Below are positions 51,495-60,808 of a DNA stretch of 64,000 nt, piece by piece. The DNA is taken from NCBI RefSeq assembly GCF_002797315.1, contig NZ_KZ454936.1:2241645-2305644 (forward strand), written 5' to 3'. The number at the start of each line of letters is the position of its first letter. Within the stretch, counting starts at the first letter, position 1. Source of the stretch: Bacillus sp. FJAT-44742 (GTDB taxonomy: Bacteria; Bacillota; Bacilli; Bacillales; Marinococcaceae). A model generated the notes under the pieces. The model did no database searches. It saw nothing but the letters and a program-made list of their open reading frames with translations, and had not been told where the DNA came from. A program made the position numbers and the translations under genes.

Positions 51495-52190
51495 ATGAAT
51501 ATTTCATTTATTTCAGGTTCCATGTTTTTTGATGGGTCAGCAGGCCGGCAGAAGTCAATAAAAGATCCAGCTTTCCATACAGCATTTGACGCCCACATAC
51601 AAAACCTGACAGAAGCAATACCTTCTTCGTTTTCAGAAGCCAGCTCTGTAAAGGAAGGGTTAGCTGACCGTTCGCTGTTTTTAACACCTGCAGCAGCTGA
51701 GCGTTTTCATGAAGCTGCAATGAAGCTTGCATCAAAAAGTAAAACTTCACCACCTGCAGAGGTTTCTCAGGGCTCGTCATCTTCAGAGAAGAAATCACTC
51801 TCTGCTTCTTCAAACTACAATCAATTAATTGAAGAGGCTGCCGAACGTTATAATCTGGATCCCCGCCTAATTTATTCGGTTATAAAGCATGAATCAAACT
51901 TCAATCCTAACGCCAAAAGTCATGCAGGAGCACAGGGTTTAATGCAGTTAATGCCGGGCACAGCAAAGTGGCTGAAAGTAAATGATCCATATGACCCTAA
52001 ACAAAATATTGACGGGGGTGCAAGGTATTTAAAAGATATGCTGAACCGCTATAATGGCAATACCCGCCTGGCACTTGCAGCTTATAATGCAGGTCCGGGG
52101 AATGTAGACCGCTATAATGGTATTCCTCCTTTTAAAGAAACGCAGGCATACGTGCCTAAAGTTATGAACACCTTTCACTCGTTAGCTTAA
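51495..52190 (+). CDS. yjbJ: Lytic transglycosylase, SLT domain (YjbJ)
   Basis: This 231-residue protein has a low-complexity Ser-rich N-terminal half and a C-terminal Slt70-type domain (about residues 105-231): [16 protein letters not shown] with the catalytic Glu, [46 protein letters not shown]. It cleaves peptidoglycan glycan strands with formation of anhydro-muropeptides. No clear signal peptide is visible, so its route out of the cell is uncertain. I chose ATG 51495, 5 nt after GAGGTGA, over GTG 51486. A strong terminator follows. Confidence 0.9.
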   Translation: MNISFISGSMFFDGSAGRQKSIKDPAFHTAFDAHIQNLTEAIPSSFSEASSVKEGLADRSLFLTPAAAERFHEAAMKLASKSKTSPPAEVSQGSSSSEKKSLSASSNYNQLIEEAAERYNLDPRLIYSVIKHESNFNPNAKSHAGAQGLMQLMPGTAKWLKVNDPYDPKQNIDGGARYLKDMLNRYNGNTRLALAAYNAGPGNVDRYNGIPPFKETQAYVPKVMNTFHSLA

Positions 52191-52491
52191 TAAAATGATA
52201 TGTAAGCAGATCCAGCTTGTAACTGGATCTGCTTTTTTGTCTTCCTCCTTTGCTCCTCTCTCGTTCAGACCGTTATTTTAACCGTACAGCACAAGTTCGT
52301 TATATTTGCTGATATGAAGATGCATTGCTACAATAAAATTGTAAATGATTTGTCATTTTTCATATACCTTTCAATCATATCATTTACTTTTACAGAGCTT
52401 TTTTCTTGCAATCTATATTCCTTCCCGCTATCTTAAGTGAGAACGATTGTGGAAGAACAACAAGTATGGAAACCGTAAAAGGAGAAAACCT
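52191..52491. other. Intergenic region between yjbJ and yjbI
   Basis: The left end holds the yjbJ terminator (52203-52241). The remaining 250 bp are AT-rich, with no gene apparent; they presumably contain the promoter of the yjbI-spxH operon. Confidence 0.5.
52203..52241 (+). terminator. yjbJ terminator
   Basis: AAGCAGATCCAG pairs with CTGGATCTGCTT around CTTGTAA, followed by TTTT. It lies 13 bp after the stop codon. Confidence 0.88.
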
Positions 52492-52875
52492 ATGAAAGAA
52501 GAACAAAGCCCATTTGAAGGAATCGGCGGCCAAGAAACATTAAGCCGTCTTGTTGATACTTTTTATATACATGTGAAGAATCACCCTGAGCTGTCCCCTA
52601 TCTTTCCTGAGGATTTAACAGAAACAGCCAGAAAACAAAAACAATTTTTAACCCAGTTTCTTGGCGGGCCGCCTTTATACACCGAAGAGCATGGACATCC
52701 AAGGCTGCGGGCAAGGCACATTCCATTTCCTATTACACCCTCTCGTGCGTCGGCATGGCTTTCCTGTATGAAATTGGCTATGGATGAAGTTGGTTTGGAA
52801 GGCCCGTTGCGTGAACACATTTTTGATCGATTAACTTTTACTGCACACCATATGGTCAATACACCTGAAGAATAG
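52492..52875 (+). CDS. yjbI: Group II truncated haemoglobin (YjbI)
   Basis: This 127-residue globin has FEGIGGQETLSRLVDTFYIHV (A/B helices with the B10 Tyr region), FLTQFLGGPPLYTEEHGHPRLRARHIPFPI with the proximal His of the trHbO pattern (RxRHxPF), and a final ASAWLSCMKLAMDEVGLEG helix with the G8 Trp. Such globins bind O2 and can protect from oxidative or nitrosative stress. The ATG follows AAAGGAG. It is co-transcribed with spxH (20-bp gap), as in many bacilli, where YjbI is needed for SpxH (YjbH) function. Confidence 0.9.
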   Translation: MKEEQSPFEGIGGQETLSRLVDTFYIHVKNHPELSPIFPEDLTETARKQKQFLTQFLGGPPLYTEEHGHPRLRARHIPFPITPSRASAWLSCMKLAMDEVGLEGPLREHIFDRLTFTAHHMVNTPEE

Positions 52876-52895
52876 ACAGAAAGGAGTGTGGACCA

Positions 52896-53813
52896 TTGAA
52901 AAAAGAGGAGAAACAGGTTCAATGTGATGATTGGCTTGGCATATGCGGAATTTCTGCCGAAGAAGCTGAAGCGCTGAGAACTCCAAAAAAGAAAATAGAA
53001 TTATACGTCTTTACAGACCCTCTTTGTCCAGAATGTTGGGCCTTTGAACCCACTCTAAAGAAATTCATCATTGAATTCGGCAGTTATTTTTCTATTCGTT
53101 TTTTCATTGCAAGTCAGCTCGAGTCGCGGGATTCTTATGATTCCAAACACAAGAAAAATCCTAAGAATTTAGCTTTAAGGTTTGAAGAAACGGCAGCAAG
53201 AACAGGGATGTCCTGTGACGGGGATGTCTGGCTGGAAAATCCTCTTGTCTCCTCTTATGTCCCTTCACTTGCCATTAAAGCTGCCGAGATGCAAGGAAGA
53301 ACAAAAGCTGCCACTTTTAGTCGCAAACTGAGGGAAAAACTTTTTCTAGAAAAACAAAATGTGGCTGACGAAAAGGTTCTTTATGAGATCGCCAGAGCAA
53401 CAGGACTGGACGAAAACAGCTTTCAATCTGACTTTCATTCAACCTGTGCCATCAAGGCGCTTCAGTGTGATATTAAAACGACAAGAGAAATGGAAGTAGA
53501 CCGGGCTCCCACCTTTGTATTCTTTAATGAAAAAATTGAAGAAGCCGGCCTGAAGGTACCTGGCTCCTATCCATACGAAGTATATGTTGATATTCTCACT
53601 GAAATGCTGGGCTTTACGCCCAAAAGGGCAGACAAACTTCCTCTGGAGGATTTCTTAAAAAAGTTTCAATTCGTTGCAAGCAAAGAAGTTGCTGTTGTTT
53701 ATGATCTTTCTCTCAAAGAGGCTGAATCCTGTTTGAAGAAATTGATGTTGAAACGAAAAGTGGAGCGGGTGCCAGTAAAGTACGGAACCTTTTGGAAATA
53801 TTTGTCCTCTTAA
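52896..53813 (+). CDS. spxH: ClpXP adapter protein SpxH (YjbH)
   Basis: This 305-residue DsbA-like protein presents Spx to ClpXP for degradation. It has an N-terminal Cys segment (QCDDWLGICGI) and the thioredoxin-fold active-site pair C44-P-E-C47 (YVFTDPLCPECWAFEP), followed by a long helical insertion and the second thioredoxin half. It starts at TTG 52896 with GGAG 8 nt upstream. The gene follows yjbI by 20 bp. Its target gene spx lies 8 kb away in the same window, so adapter and substrate are linked. Confidence 0.92.
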   Translation: MKKEEKQVQCDDWLGICGISAEEAEALRTPKKKIELYVFTDPLCPECWAFEPTLKKFIIEFGSYFSIRFFIASQLESRDSYDSKHKKNPKNLALRFEETAARTGMSCDGDVWLENPLVSSYVPSLAIKAAEMQGRTKAATFSRKLREKLFLEKQNVADEKVLYEIARATGLDENSFQSDFHSTCAIKALQCDIKTTREMEVDRAPTFVFFNEKIEEAGLKVPGSYPYEVYVDILTEMLGFTPKRADKLPLEDFLKKFQFVASKEVAVVYDLSLKEAESCLKKLMLKRKVERVPVKYGTFWKYLSS

Positions 53814-54103
53814 GCTTTGAGGCAAAGTACAACATTTGCTTACAGCGTTACTTCATTTGCCATTTACAGTATCTTTTATTCCGCGAGCAGCGTTTCAGCT
53901 TGTAAAGCCCGCTGCTGCAGGACCTTGAACTGTGGTTTTTCACTGAAATCTACAAAATTTCACCTGGTAATTTATTATTTATTAACAATTAAGCCAACAT
54001 GCCTTATGGTGCAATCTAATGTTTTTCACTTTTCAAAAAGGAATAGCCTTTCAGTCATGGACATATATTCAAGAATGAATGTCATGGCAAAGGGGAGGAC
54101 AAA
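53814..54103. other. Intergenic region after spxH
   Basis: This 290-bp stretch contains an imperfect hairpin near 53882-53928 (AGCAGCG with CGCTGCT) without a T-run. I found no gene; the plus-strand frame running through it has no ribosome site. Confidence 0.4.
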
Positions 54104-54274
54104 GTGCTGGCATTTGGTGTAGGAATCATTCTAATTATATTGAGCTTTTTCTTATTTATACTGGGGGTAATGCATTTTATCCCTGTTGCTGCAGGCAGCC
54201 TTGCTTTATTTTTTTCTATTCTTTTTACCGTCCACTGTTTAAATGAGCGCAATAAATTTAAGGGGATATCATAA
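54104..54274 (+). CDS. Small two-TM membrane protein (56 aa)
   Basis: A GTG start at 54104 follows AAAGGGGAGG at good distance, and the frame closes with TAA just before a hairpin terminator. The product MLAFGVGIILIILSFFLFI continues into a second hydrophobic segment and ends in a short polar tail NERNKFKGIS. It has no recognisable family. Both translation and termination signals support a real gene. Confidence 0.65.
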   Translation: MLAFGVGIILIILSFFLFILGVMHFIPVAAGSLALFFSILFTVHCLNERNKFKGIS

Positions 54275-54305
54275 AAAGGCACAGCTCGGGCTGTGCCTTT
54301 TATCA
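54272..54305. terminator. Bidirectional terminator small membrane protein gene / pepF
   Basis: AAAAGGCACAGC pairs with GCTGTGCCTTTT around TCGG. It lies between the convergent small gene and pepF. Confidence 0.88.
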
Positions 54306-54309
54306 TGGC

Positions 54310-56136
54310 TTATTTTTCTTTCATCTCTAAAAGCTTTTCCATTTCATTTAATGTGTCCTCAAACACACTCATCGCTTCTTTGATAGGTTCAGAGGACGTC
54401 ATATCGACTCCCGCTTTTTTCAATACTTCAATAGGATAATCTGAGCTGCCCGATTTTAAAAATTCCAGATACCTTTCTACTGCTGGCTCTCCTTCTTCTA
54501 AAATTTGTTTAGATAAAGCTGTCGCTGCACTATAGCCAGTTGCATATTGATACACATAAAAATTCATATAGAAATGAGGGATTCTGGCCCATTCGAGTCC
54601 TATTTCCTCATCCAAAGTTATATCTTCTCCAAAATACTTTTCGTTTAACTTATAATAAGTCTCATTCAGCAAATCCGGGGTAAGAGGTTCACCATTTTTC
54701 CCTTTCTCATGAATAATTTGTTCAAATTCAGCAAACATAGTCTGGCGAAAGACTGTTCCTCTGAACCCTTCAAGGAAATGGTTTAACAAGTAAAGCTTTT
54801 TATCCTTGTCATCAATTGTCTTCAGAAGGTAATCATTAAGAAGGGCTTCATTTAATGTAGAAGCGACCTCGGCCACAAAAATGGTGTAATCAGAGTAAAT
54901 GAACGGCTGGTTTTCTCTGCTGTAATAGCTGTGCAAAGAGTGACCTAATTCATGTGCAAGAGTAAACATGTTATTTACGTTATCCTGCCAGTTCATCAAA
55001 ATATAAGGCATCGTTCCATACGCTCCGGAAGAATATGCTCCGCTTCTTTTCCCTTCATTTTCATACACATCAATCCAGCGGTTTTCAAAGCCTTCTTTTA
55101 TCTTACTCACATACTCTTCCCCTAGAGGCTGAACACCGTTTACAACATGCTCCTTTGCCTCTTCGTAGCTGATTTTCATATCTACTCCCTTTACAAGCGG
55201 GGTGTATAAATCATAATTGTGTATCTCATCAAGCTGTAACACTTTCTTCCGTAGGCTTACGTACCTGTGAAGGAGGTGGAGATGTTCGTTTACTGTGTCA
55301 ACCAGCTGGTCATAGACCACCTCTGGAATGTTATTATTACTTAACGCCGCCTGGCGTGCAGACTCATAATTACGGACGTTAGCATAAAATAAATTTCTTT
55401 TTACTTGTCCGCTTAACGTGCTGGCAAATGTATTTTTATACTTTCCATACGTCTCATAAACCGCTTTAAACGCATCTTTTCTTACACGGCGGTTTTCGCT
55501 TTCATAAAACGTCAGAAGCCGCCCATGTGTGACTTGGGTTTCTTCCCCGTTTTCATCATCAATGGAAGGGAATTTCAAATCAGCATTGTTTAACATGCCA
55601 AAGGTATTCCCTGGTGCGGAAGTTACTTCTGACGCTTGAGCCAAAATAGACTCTTCTGACTCATTTAATACGTGAGGACGGTTTTTATTGATCTCATCCA
55701 GTGCGTGAGCGTATACTTGCAATTCCTTTTTCTCTTCAAGAAAATTATTGATTTTATCCTCCGGTACGTTAAGAATCTCAGGGACAATAAAAGCCATAGC
55801 CTGCCCTGCTTGGGATGCAAGGCTTGATGCTCTTTCGTTTAAGCCTTGATAATAGGAATTCCCTGTATCTTCATCGCTACGCATATGAGCGTATGTATAT
55901 AAACGTCCCAGCTTTTCAGCAATTTTATCCTGAAGGGCTAACAATCCGTATAACTGTTCTGCAGATTCTCCCGTTTTTCCTTTGTACTCTTGCAAGTCAG
56001 GCAGCAACTCTTTTATATGATTAAATTCTTTTTCCCACTCTTCATCGGTGGAAAAAATGTCTTCTAGGTTCCATGTTGTATCAATTGGAAGATCTTCCCG
56101 TTTCGGTAAGCTATTGTTCTTCTTCTCTTCACTCAT
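54310..56136 (-). CDS. pepF: Oligoendopeptidase F
   Basis: This 608-residue M3B metallopeptidase cleaves oligopeptides of about 7-17 residues in the cytoplasm. The zinc motif is LAHELGHSLHSYYS (HExxH), with the third ligand Glu in AEVASTLNEALL. N-terminal helical lobe and length are normal. The ATG at 56136 opens MSEEKKNNSLPKREDLPIDT. It lies between coiA and spxH on the minus strand, corresponding to YjbG of B. subtilis. PepF can also affect phosphorelay peptides when overexpressed in other bacilli. Confidence 0.95.
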   Translation of the reverse strand: MSEEKKNNSLPKREDLPIDTTWNLEDIFSTDEEWEKEFNHIKELLPDLQEYKGKTGESAEQLYGLLALQDKIAEKLGRLYTYAHMRSDEDTGNSYYQGLNERASSLASQAGQAMAFIVPEILNVPEDKINNFLEEKKELQVYAHALDEINKNRPHVLNESEESILAQASEVTSAPGNTFGMLNNADLKFPSIDDENGEETQVTHGRLLTFYESENRRVRKDAFKAVYETYGKYKNTFASTLSGQVKRNLFYANVRNYESARQAALSNNNIPEVVYDQLVDTVNEHLHLLHRYVSLRKKVLQLDEIHNYDLYTPLVKGVDMKISYEEAKEHVVNGVQPLGEEYVSKIKEGFENRWIDVYENEGKRSGAYSSGAYGTMPYILMNWQDNVNNMFTLAHELGHSLHSYYSRENQPFIYSDYTIFVAEVASTLNEALLNDYLLKTIDDKDKKLYLLNHFLEGFRGTVFRQTMFAEFEQIIHEKGKNGEPLTPDLLNETYYKLNEKYFGEDITLDEEIGLEWARIPHFYMNFYVYQYATGYSAATALSKQILEEGEPAVERYLEFLKSGSSDYPIEVLKKAGVDMTSSEPIKEAMSVFEDTLNEMEKLLEMKEK

Positions 56137-56263
56137 TTAGCATCCTCCCACGCAATATATATTCTGTTTCCAATTTTAACGAATGATGAAAAGTTTCTCC
56201 AACAAAAATGTCTATTCCTTATAATCCTTCCCTTTAAAAAAGAAAGCTATGTTACCTTAATTA

Positions 56264-57478
56264 TCATTTCAGATCCTTCCTAATAAATGAAAAAAATGCT
56301 TTCGATATCTTTACGTCTAAAAAATATCCTTCATCCAGAGATGATGGAAGGTACAAAGAACGTTTCTGCTTCCAAACCCCTTTTTCCACCTCCTCTACCA
56401 GCCCTGCTTTTTCTATAAACCTAATGTAGATATATAAGTATTCATCATGTCTGGTCAATAAGGGCATCACTCGTTTTTGAAATCCATTCTCCTCCATTCG
56501 TCCATTGAACTCCTGCCAAAGAGTCTTTTCCTTTATCGTCCTCCCTTCTTTTACACATGTGCTTAGAAAAAAAAGGAGCCAGCTCTGCCACCACAAAGGT
56601 TTGGTTATTAATTCCTCCTTGTTTACTATTGGCCAGCCCGCTTCCGCAGAAAACAAGCTGCTGTCTCTATAATGAGAAGCAAATAATTTATTCACTTCGT
56701 TATAGACTATTCCTTCGCGATTATTCTTACGACCATATCTCCATTGTTTTTTCACTTTCATCCAGGCAGAAAATAATATGGTCGGGGGCTCTGTTGGAAC
56801 GGGCGGATTAAACAACTGGGAAAATGAAAGGTCTGTTTCATGGAGTAAGGTCTGCTGATAAAAGGTACGGCGTGAGGAAAGGCTAGTAAGAGGGAACAAA
56901 AAATGAAAGCGCTGCTGAGCAGGGGAATAGTAAATAAGAAAACGATGAGAAAGTGAGACGCTTTCTCTTAAGGGGATCCATTCAAATGAGTAGAGAGAGG
57001 TCATTCCTTCGAGGCTCATTGGGTGCCGGGACCGGAATCGCTGCAGGGAAAATATCCATAGAGGCCACACTCCCTCTTTTAGATAATCCCTTGTACGGTT
57101 TAAGCATTCCTCGTCTGTCATAGAAGCGCATTGGAATTCAATTGCTACGGGACGCGGGGAAAGGGGAAGATAAAGATCAGCTCGTCTTTTTGTAACGGGG
57201 AGAGTATGTTCTAGAAATACGGGTAAACCTTGCTTTTTCAGCCAATAATATAGGCGTTGTTTTCCTGCAAGATGCTCTTCTGTTTCGGGTTCGTTTTGAG
57301 AAGAGCATAACGAAGAAATTTTATGGGCAAAATGCCACTGGCGTTTGGACCCTTTTTTTAAAATAACCTCACTGCTGCATGAAGGACAAAACAGCAAGCT
57401 GGCATTTTGGGCTTCTTCTCTTTGATAAGAATGTAACAAGGAAATGGTAGAGCCATTACTTTTTTTAGCTACGAACAT
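56264..57478 (-). CDS. coiA: Competence protein CoiA
   Basis: This 404-residue protein has an N-terminal metal-binding module (FCPSCSSEVILKKGSKRQWHFAH and a later Cys) and a nuclease-like domain with ADLYLPLSPRPVAIEFQCA, the E-F-Q-x pattern of the restriction-endonuclease-like fold, then a variable C-terminal helical region. CoiA promotes recombination during natural transformation. I chose ATG 57478 (MFVAKKSNG) with GGAGGTG upstream; a longer frame of 51 residues overlaps splA and has no ribosome site. It corresponds to YjbF. Other competence genes are not in the window. Confidence 0.88.
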   Translation of the reverse strand: MFVAKKSNGSTISLLHSYQREEAQNASLLFCPSCSSEVILKKGSKRQWHFAHKISSLCSSQNEPETEEHLAGKQRLYYWLKKQGLPVFLEHTLPVTKRRADLYLPLSPRPVAIEFQCASMTDEECLNRTRDYLKEGVWPLWIFSLQRFRSRHPMSLEGMTSLYSFEWIPLRESVSLSHRFLIYYSPAQQRFHFLFPLTSLSSRRTFYQQTLLHETDLSFSQLFNPPVPTEPPTILFSAWMKVKKQWRYGRKNNREGIVYNEVNKLFASHYRDSSLFSAEAGWPIVNKEELITKPLWWQSWLLFFLSTCVKEGRTIKEKTLWQEFNGRMEENGFQKRVMPLLTRHDEYLYIYIRFIEKAGLVEEVEKGVWKQKRSLYLPSSLDEGYFLDVKISKAFFSFIRKDLK

Positions 57479-57571
57479 AAAACACCTCCAATGAATATTC
57501 ATTTCACCAGAAGGAAGAGGAATTCCTGCTCTGTAGATTAAGTTGGTATGGTTTACGAAAGGAGAATCTCG

Positions 57572-57814
57572 ATGCATCAATTTAATAATGGGGACAAAGC
57601 TTATGTTATTTACCGCAACCCTCACACTCAAAATGTAGCAACCATTCAGGAAGCAGTCATTACTGAAAGCCCGGAAAACAATGAAGAGCTGTCATTATTT
57701 CTACTGGATACCCACTATCCTCTTCAGGATGATTATGCAATATATACAACGTATGAAGAAGCAGTAAAGATGTACAATTATTATTTCGAAGACAACGAAC
57801 AAAGTGAAATGTAA
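57572..57814 (+). CDS. splA: Transcriptional regulator of the spore photoproduct lyase operon (SplA)
   Basis: This 80-residue protein begins MHQFNNGDKAYVIYRNPHTQ and continues VATIQEAVITESPENNEELS with FLLDTHYPL, a TRAP-like small fold. SplA is a negative regulator of splAB expression in B. subtilis. The ATG at 57572 has AAAGGAG upstream; an upstream ATG at 57548 would lie before that site. splB follows 14 bp downstream, so the operon is intact. It is divergent from coiA rather than following ptsHI as in B. subtilis. Confidence 0.85.
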   Translation: MHQFNNGDKAYVIYRNPHTQNVATIQEAVITESPENNEELSLFLLDTHYPLQDDYAIYTTYEEAVKMYNYYFEDNEQSEM

Positions 57815-57828
57815 AAAGGAGAGGATGG

Positions 57829-58857
57829 ATGATGAAACCTTTTTATCCCCAGCTTGTATACATTGAGCCAAGAGCCTTAGAATACCCACTTGGCAGGGAA
57901 TTAAAAGCCAAATTTGAAAAGGAAGGAGTAGAAATTCGGCAAACAACCTCTCATAACCAAGTTAGAAACCTGCCAGGAGATACTCACTTACAAAAGTACC
58001 GCAAAGCCAAATCAACCTTGGTTGTAGGTGTCCGAAAAACTCTATCCTTTGATTCATCCAAGCCCTCTGCTGAGTATGCTATTCCCTTAGCCACTGGCTG
58101 TATGGGACATTGTCATTATTGTTATCTTCAAACAACAATGGGAAGCAAACCTTATATTCGTACCTATGTTAACATAGAAGAAATTTTTGAAGCAGCAGAT
58201 AAGTATGTAGAAGAAAGAGCCCCGGAAATAACCAGGTTTGAGGCTTCCTGTACATCTGATATCGTCGGAATCGACCACCTTACACACACGCTTAAAAAGA
58301 CAATAGAGCATATTGGGCAATCAGAACATGCCCTGCTTCGATTTGTGACCAAATTCCATCATGTCGATCATCTTCTTGATGCCAATCATAACGGCCGGAC
58401 AAGATTTCGATTCAGCATTAATGCTCCTTTTGTCATTAAAAACTTTGAACCAGGCACCTCACCATTAGACTTACGAATTGAAGCGGCCGCAAAGGTAGCA
58501 AAGGCTGGCTTCCCTCTTGGCTTTATCATAGCACCTATTTACATCCATGAAGGATGGGAAGATGGATACCTTGGAATGCTTCAACACCTAAGTGAAACAT
58601 TACCTCCTTCCGCCGCGGATGATCTTACCTTTGAATTAATACAGCATCGGTTTACGAAGCCGGCAAAGCGAGTCATTGAACAAAATTATCCGATGACCAA
58701 GCTAGAATTAGAAGAAGAAAAAAGAAAGTATAAATGGGGACGATACGGGATAGGTAAATATGTGTATCAGACAGATGAACAAGAAAAAATAAAAGAATTC
58801 TTTTCCAAACACCTCTCTGAGTATTTCCCTGCAGCAAAGATAGAGTATTTCACGTAA
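57829..58857 (+). CDS. splB: Spore photoproduct lyase
   Basis: This 342-residue radical SAM enzyme repairs the spore-specific thymine dimer during germination. The [4Fe-4S] motif is C91-M-G-H-C95-H-Y-C98, and the hydrogen-donor cysteine C141 (EASCTSDIVG) is in the same position as in B. subtilis SplB, which has the same length. An ATG pair (57829/57832) follows AAAAGGAG; I give the first. It is the second gene of splAB and presumably expressed by forespore sigma-G. Confidence 0.95.
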   Translation: MMKPFYPQLVYIEPRALEYPLGRELKAKFEKEGVEIRQTTSHNQVRNLPGDTHLQKYRKAKSTLVVGVRKTLSFDSSKPSAEYAIPLATGCMGHCHYCYLQTTMGSKPYIRTYVNIEEIFEAADKYVEERAPEITRFEASCTSDIVGIDHLTHTLKKTIEHIGQSEHALLRFVTKFHHVDHLLDANHNGRTRFRFSINAPFVIKNFEPGTSPLDLRIEAAAKVAKAGFPLGFIIAPIYIHEGWEDGYLGMLQHLSETLPPSAADDLTFELIQHRFTKPAKRVIEQNYPMTKLELEEEKRKYKWGRYGIGKYVYQTDEQEKIKEFFSKHLSEYFPAAKIEYFT

Positions 58858-59110
58858 ACGCGCTCTTTTTTAGCTTTGCTGCCTTTAGTAGTTGATTTTC
58901 CTTAAAAGGTGCTTACTTGCACCTAACGTACAAGTGTAATATCCATTCATTTTTTTACATTGTCATTCACGATGTCTTCTAGCTTAGGCATGACCTCAAC
59001 TTCCTCGAAAAACACTTTGCGGGACCTTCGGCTCCTACTACTTCCGAAGCTCTCGCGCTTTCTTTTACAAAGAAATGACTTATAAAAGGCTATTCGCCTA
59101 TAACAGAGTC
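58858..59110. other. Intergenic region between splB and cls with a possible gene remnant
   Basis: No complete gene is seen. On the minus strand, about 59040-58945, a frame reads RSRRSRKVFFEEVEVMPKLE followed by DIVNDNVKK and a stop, but lacks a start and ribosome site. A short AGGTGC/GCACCT hairpin at about 58907-58926 with a T4 tail on the minus strand may be the cls terminator. Confidence 0.4.
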
Positions 59111-60619
59111 CTATAATAAAGGAGAAAGAAGCCTGGACGTTGATTCTACGACTCTTGTCACAAGTGGCCTCTTTTGAAACTCTGGCAGCATGATCCGTGT
59201 GGAATGCTCCAAGTCATAAATATAATCTCCAACCAGAGTGGTTACACTTTTTGTCCGGTAAAGGAAGGCATTTACTTCAAAATTTAAATGAAAGCTTCTC
59301 ATGTCCATATTTGCTGTGCCTAAAGAGGCAATCTCATGATCGACAATCATAATTTTACTGTGCATAAAGCCACGATCGTATTCATAAATTTTCACCCCTG
59401 CGTCCATTAGTTCAGGAAAATAAGAACGCGATGCATAAAATACAATCCTTTTATCTGGTTTTGCAGGCATTAACAACCTGACATCAATTCCGCTCAATGC
59501 AGCAATCTTTAATGCAGACAAGATATCATCATCAGGGATAAAGTAAGGGGAAGCAATCCAAATTGATTTTTTTGCAGAGGTAATCATAGAAAAAAACAGT
59601 TTTTTAATGACTTCCCACTTTGTATCCGGACCGCTTGCGATCATTTGCACGCCACCATCTTGTTTTCCCTCTGGAAGAGCCGGTGACAGGTACTGCGGTT
59701 CTAAAAGCGCTTTGCCTGTCGAATAGTACCAATCCCGCAGAAATATTAATTGAAGAGTTCGGACCGCTTCTCCTTGCACCATTAAATGGGTATCCCGCCA
59801 GATCCCAAAGTACTTATTCCTTCCCATATATTCATCCCCAATATTGAGCCCCCCGACATATGCAAGCTGACCGTCAATAATGATAATTTTCCTGTGGTTA
59901 CGGTAATTTACTTGATGTGTGATCAGAGGGAGTCTGACAGGAGCAAAAGGAACCATTTCTACTCCTGCATTTTTTAACTCTTTAATATACTTTTTTGACA
60001 GCTTCCAGCAGCCAACTGCATCAAACAAAAAACGAACCTTTACCCCTTCTTCGGCTTTCTGGATAAGTATCTCCTTGATCTCCTGGCCCAGCTTGTCATC
60101 TCTTACAATATAATACACTAAATGAATGTGATCTTTAGCCATTTTTAATGTTTGGGTAATGTGAGTGAAGGTTTCTTTTCCGTCAGTCAGCACTTTCGTA
60201 TTTGTATTGAAATTTATTGGATTATTTCCTATTCGATGAGCCAGACGAAATAACTGTTCCTGCCTTCCCATTTTTCTAATTTCCCCTTCATCTAAATAGC
60301 GGCTTTGTTCTATTTTTTCAAATGCCTGCTCTTGAAGGGCTGCTTGTTTCGTTAAGTTTTTGTTTTTGCGATGATTTTGCCCAAACAGTAAATAAAAAAT
60401 AAACCCGACAACAGGGAACACACCTAAGACGATCAGCCAGGTCAATGTCTTCGTTGGATTTCTGTTCTCCAGAAAAATAACAATCGCTATAAAAATGACT
60501 GACAAAGTAAAAAGAAGGGTGATGGCTCCTACAATCCAGCCATCCCATAAGTCCCGGCTTATATAAAAAACAGTAACCAATAGTAATAAAAAGACGACAA
60601 TATTAAAACGGTTTTTCAT
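59111..60619 (-). CDS. cls: Cardiolipin synthase
   Basis: This phospholipase D-superfamily enzyme of about 502 residues condenses two phosphatidylglycerols into cardiolipin at the membrane. Two N-terminal membrane helices span about residues 5-60, and two HKD motifs are visible: HRKIIIIDGQLAYVGGLNIGDEYMG and HSKIMIVDHEIASLGTANMD. I prefer ATG 60619, which has GGAG 8 nt upstream; ATG 60625 is only 2 nt from it. Its place between mecA and splB differs from B. subtilis, where yjbE lies near mecA. Cardiolipin content typically rises with salt. Confidence 0.94.
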   Translation of the reverse strand: MKNRFNIVVFLLLLVTVFYISRDLWDGWIVGAITLLFTLSVIFIAIVIFLENRNPTKTLTWLIVLGVFPVVGFIFYLLFGQNHRKNKNLTKQAALQEQAFEKIEQSRYLDEGEIRKMGRQEQLFRLAHRIGNNPINFNTNTKVLTDGKETFTHITQTLKMAKDHIHLVYYIVRDDKLGQEIKEILIQKAEEGVKVRFLFDAVGCWKLSKKYIKELKNAGVEMVPFAPVRLPLITHQVNYRNHRKIIIIDGQLAYVGGLNIGDEYMGRNKYFGIWRDTHLMVQGEAVRTLQLIFLRDWYYSTGKALLEPQYLSPALPEGKQDGGVQMIASGPDTKWEVIKKLFFSMITSAKKSIWIASPYFIPDDDILSALKIAALSGIDVRLLMPAKPDKRIVFYASRSYFPELMDAGVKIYEYDRGFMHSKIMIVDHEIASLGTANMDMRSFHLNFEVNAFLYRTKSVTTLVGDYIYDLEHSTRIMLPEFQKRPLVTRVVESTSRLLSPLL

Positions 60620-60753
60620 GGCCATTTCTCCAATTCCTAAGCTGTTATTTTATGTATGAGATATATACTTCTTTCCACTTCCTTTTCTTCCTCATTCCCT
60701 ATTTATATGCTGTTCAAAAGCAAAGTCTCTCTTGCTCTCTTTCAGGAACGCGC

Positions 60754-60789
60754 AAAAAAAGCCGGTTCCTTAATGGAACCGGCTTTAAA
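60754..60789 (-). terminator. mecA terminator
   Basis: AAAGCCGGTTCC pairs with GGAACCGGCTTT around a five-base loop, with TTTT on the minus strand, 20 bp after the mecA stop. Confidence 0.88.
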
Positions 60790-60808
60790 AAGGCACGATT
60801 TCTCTTGA

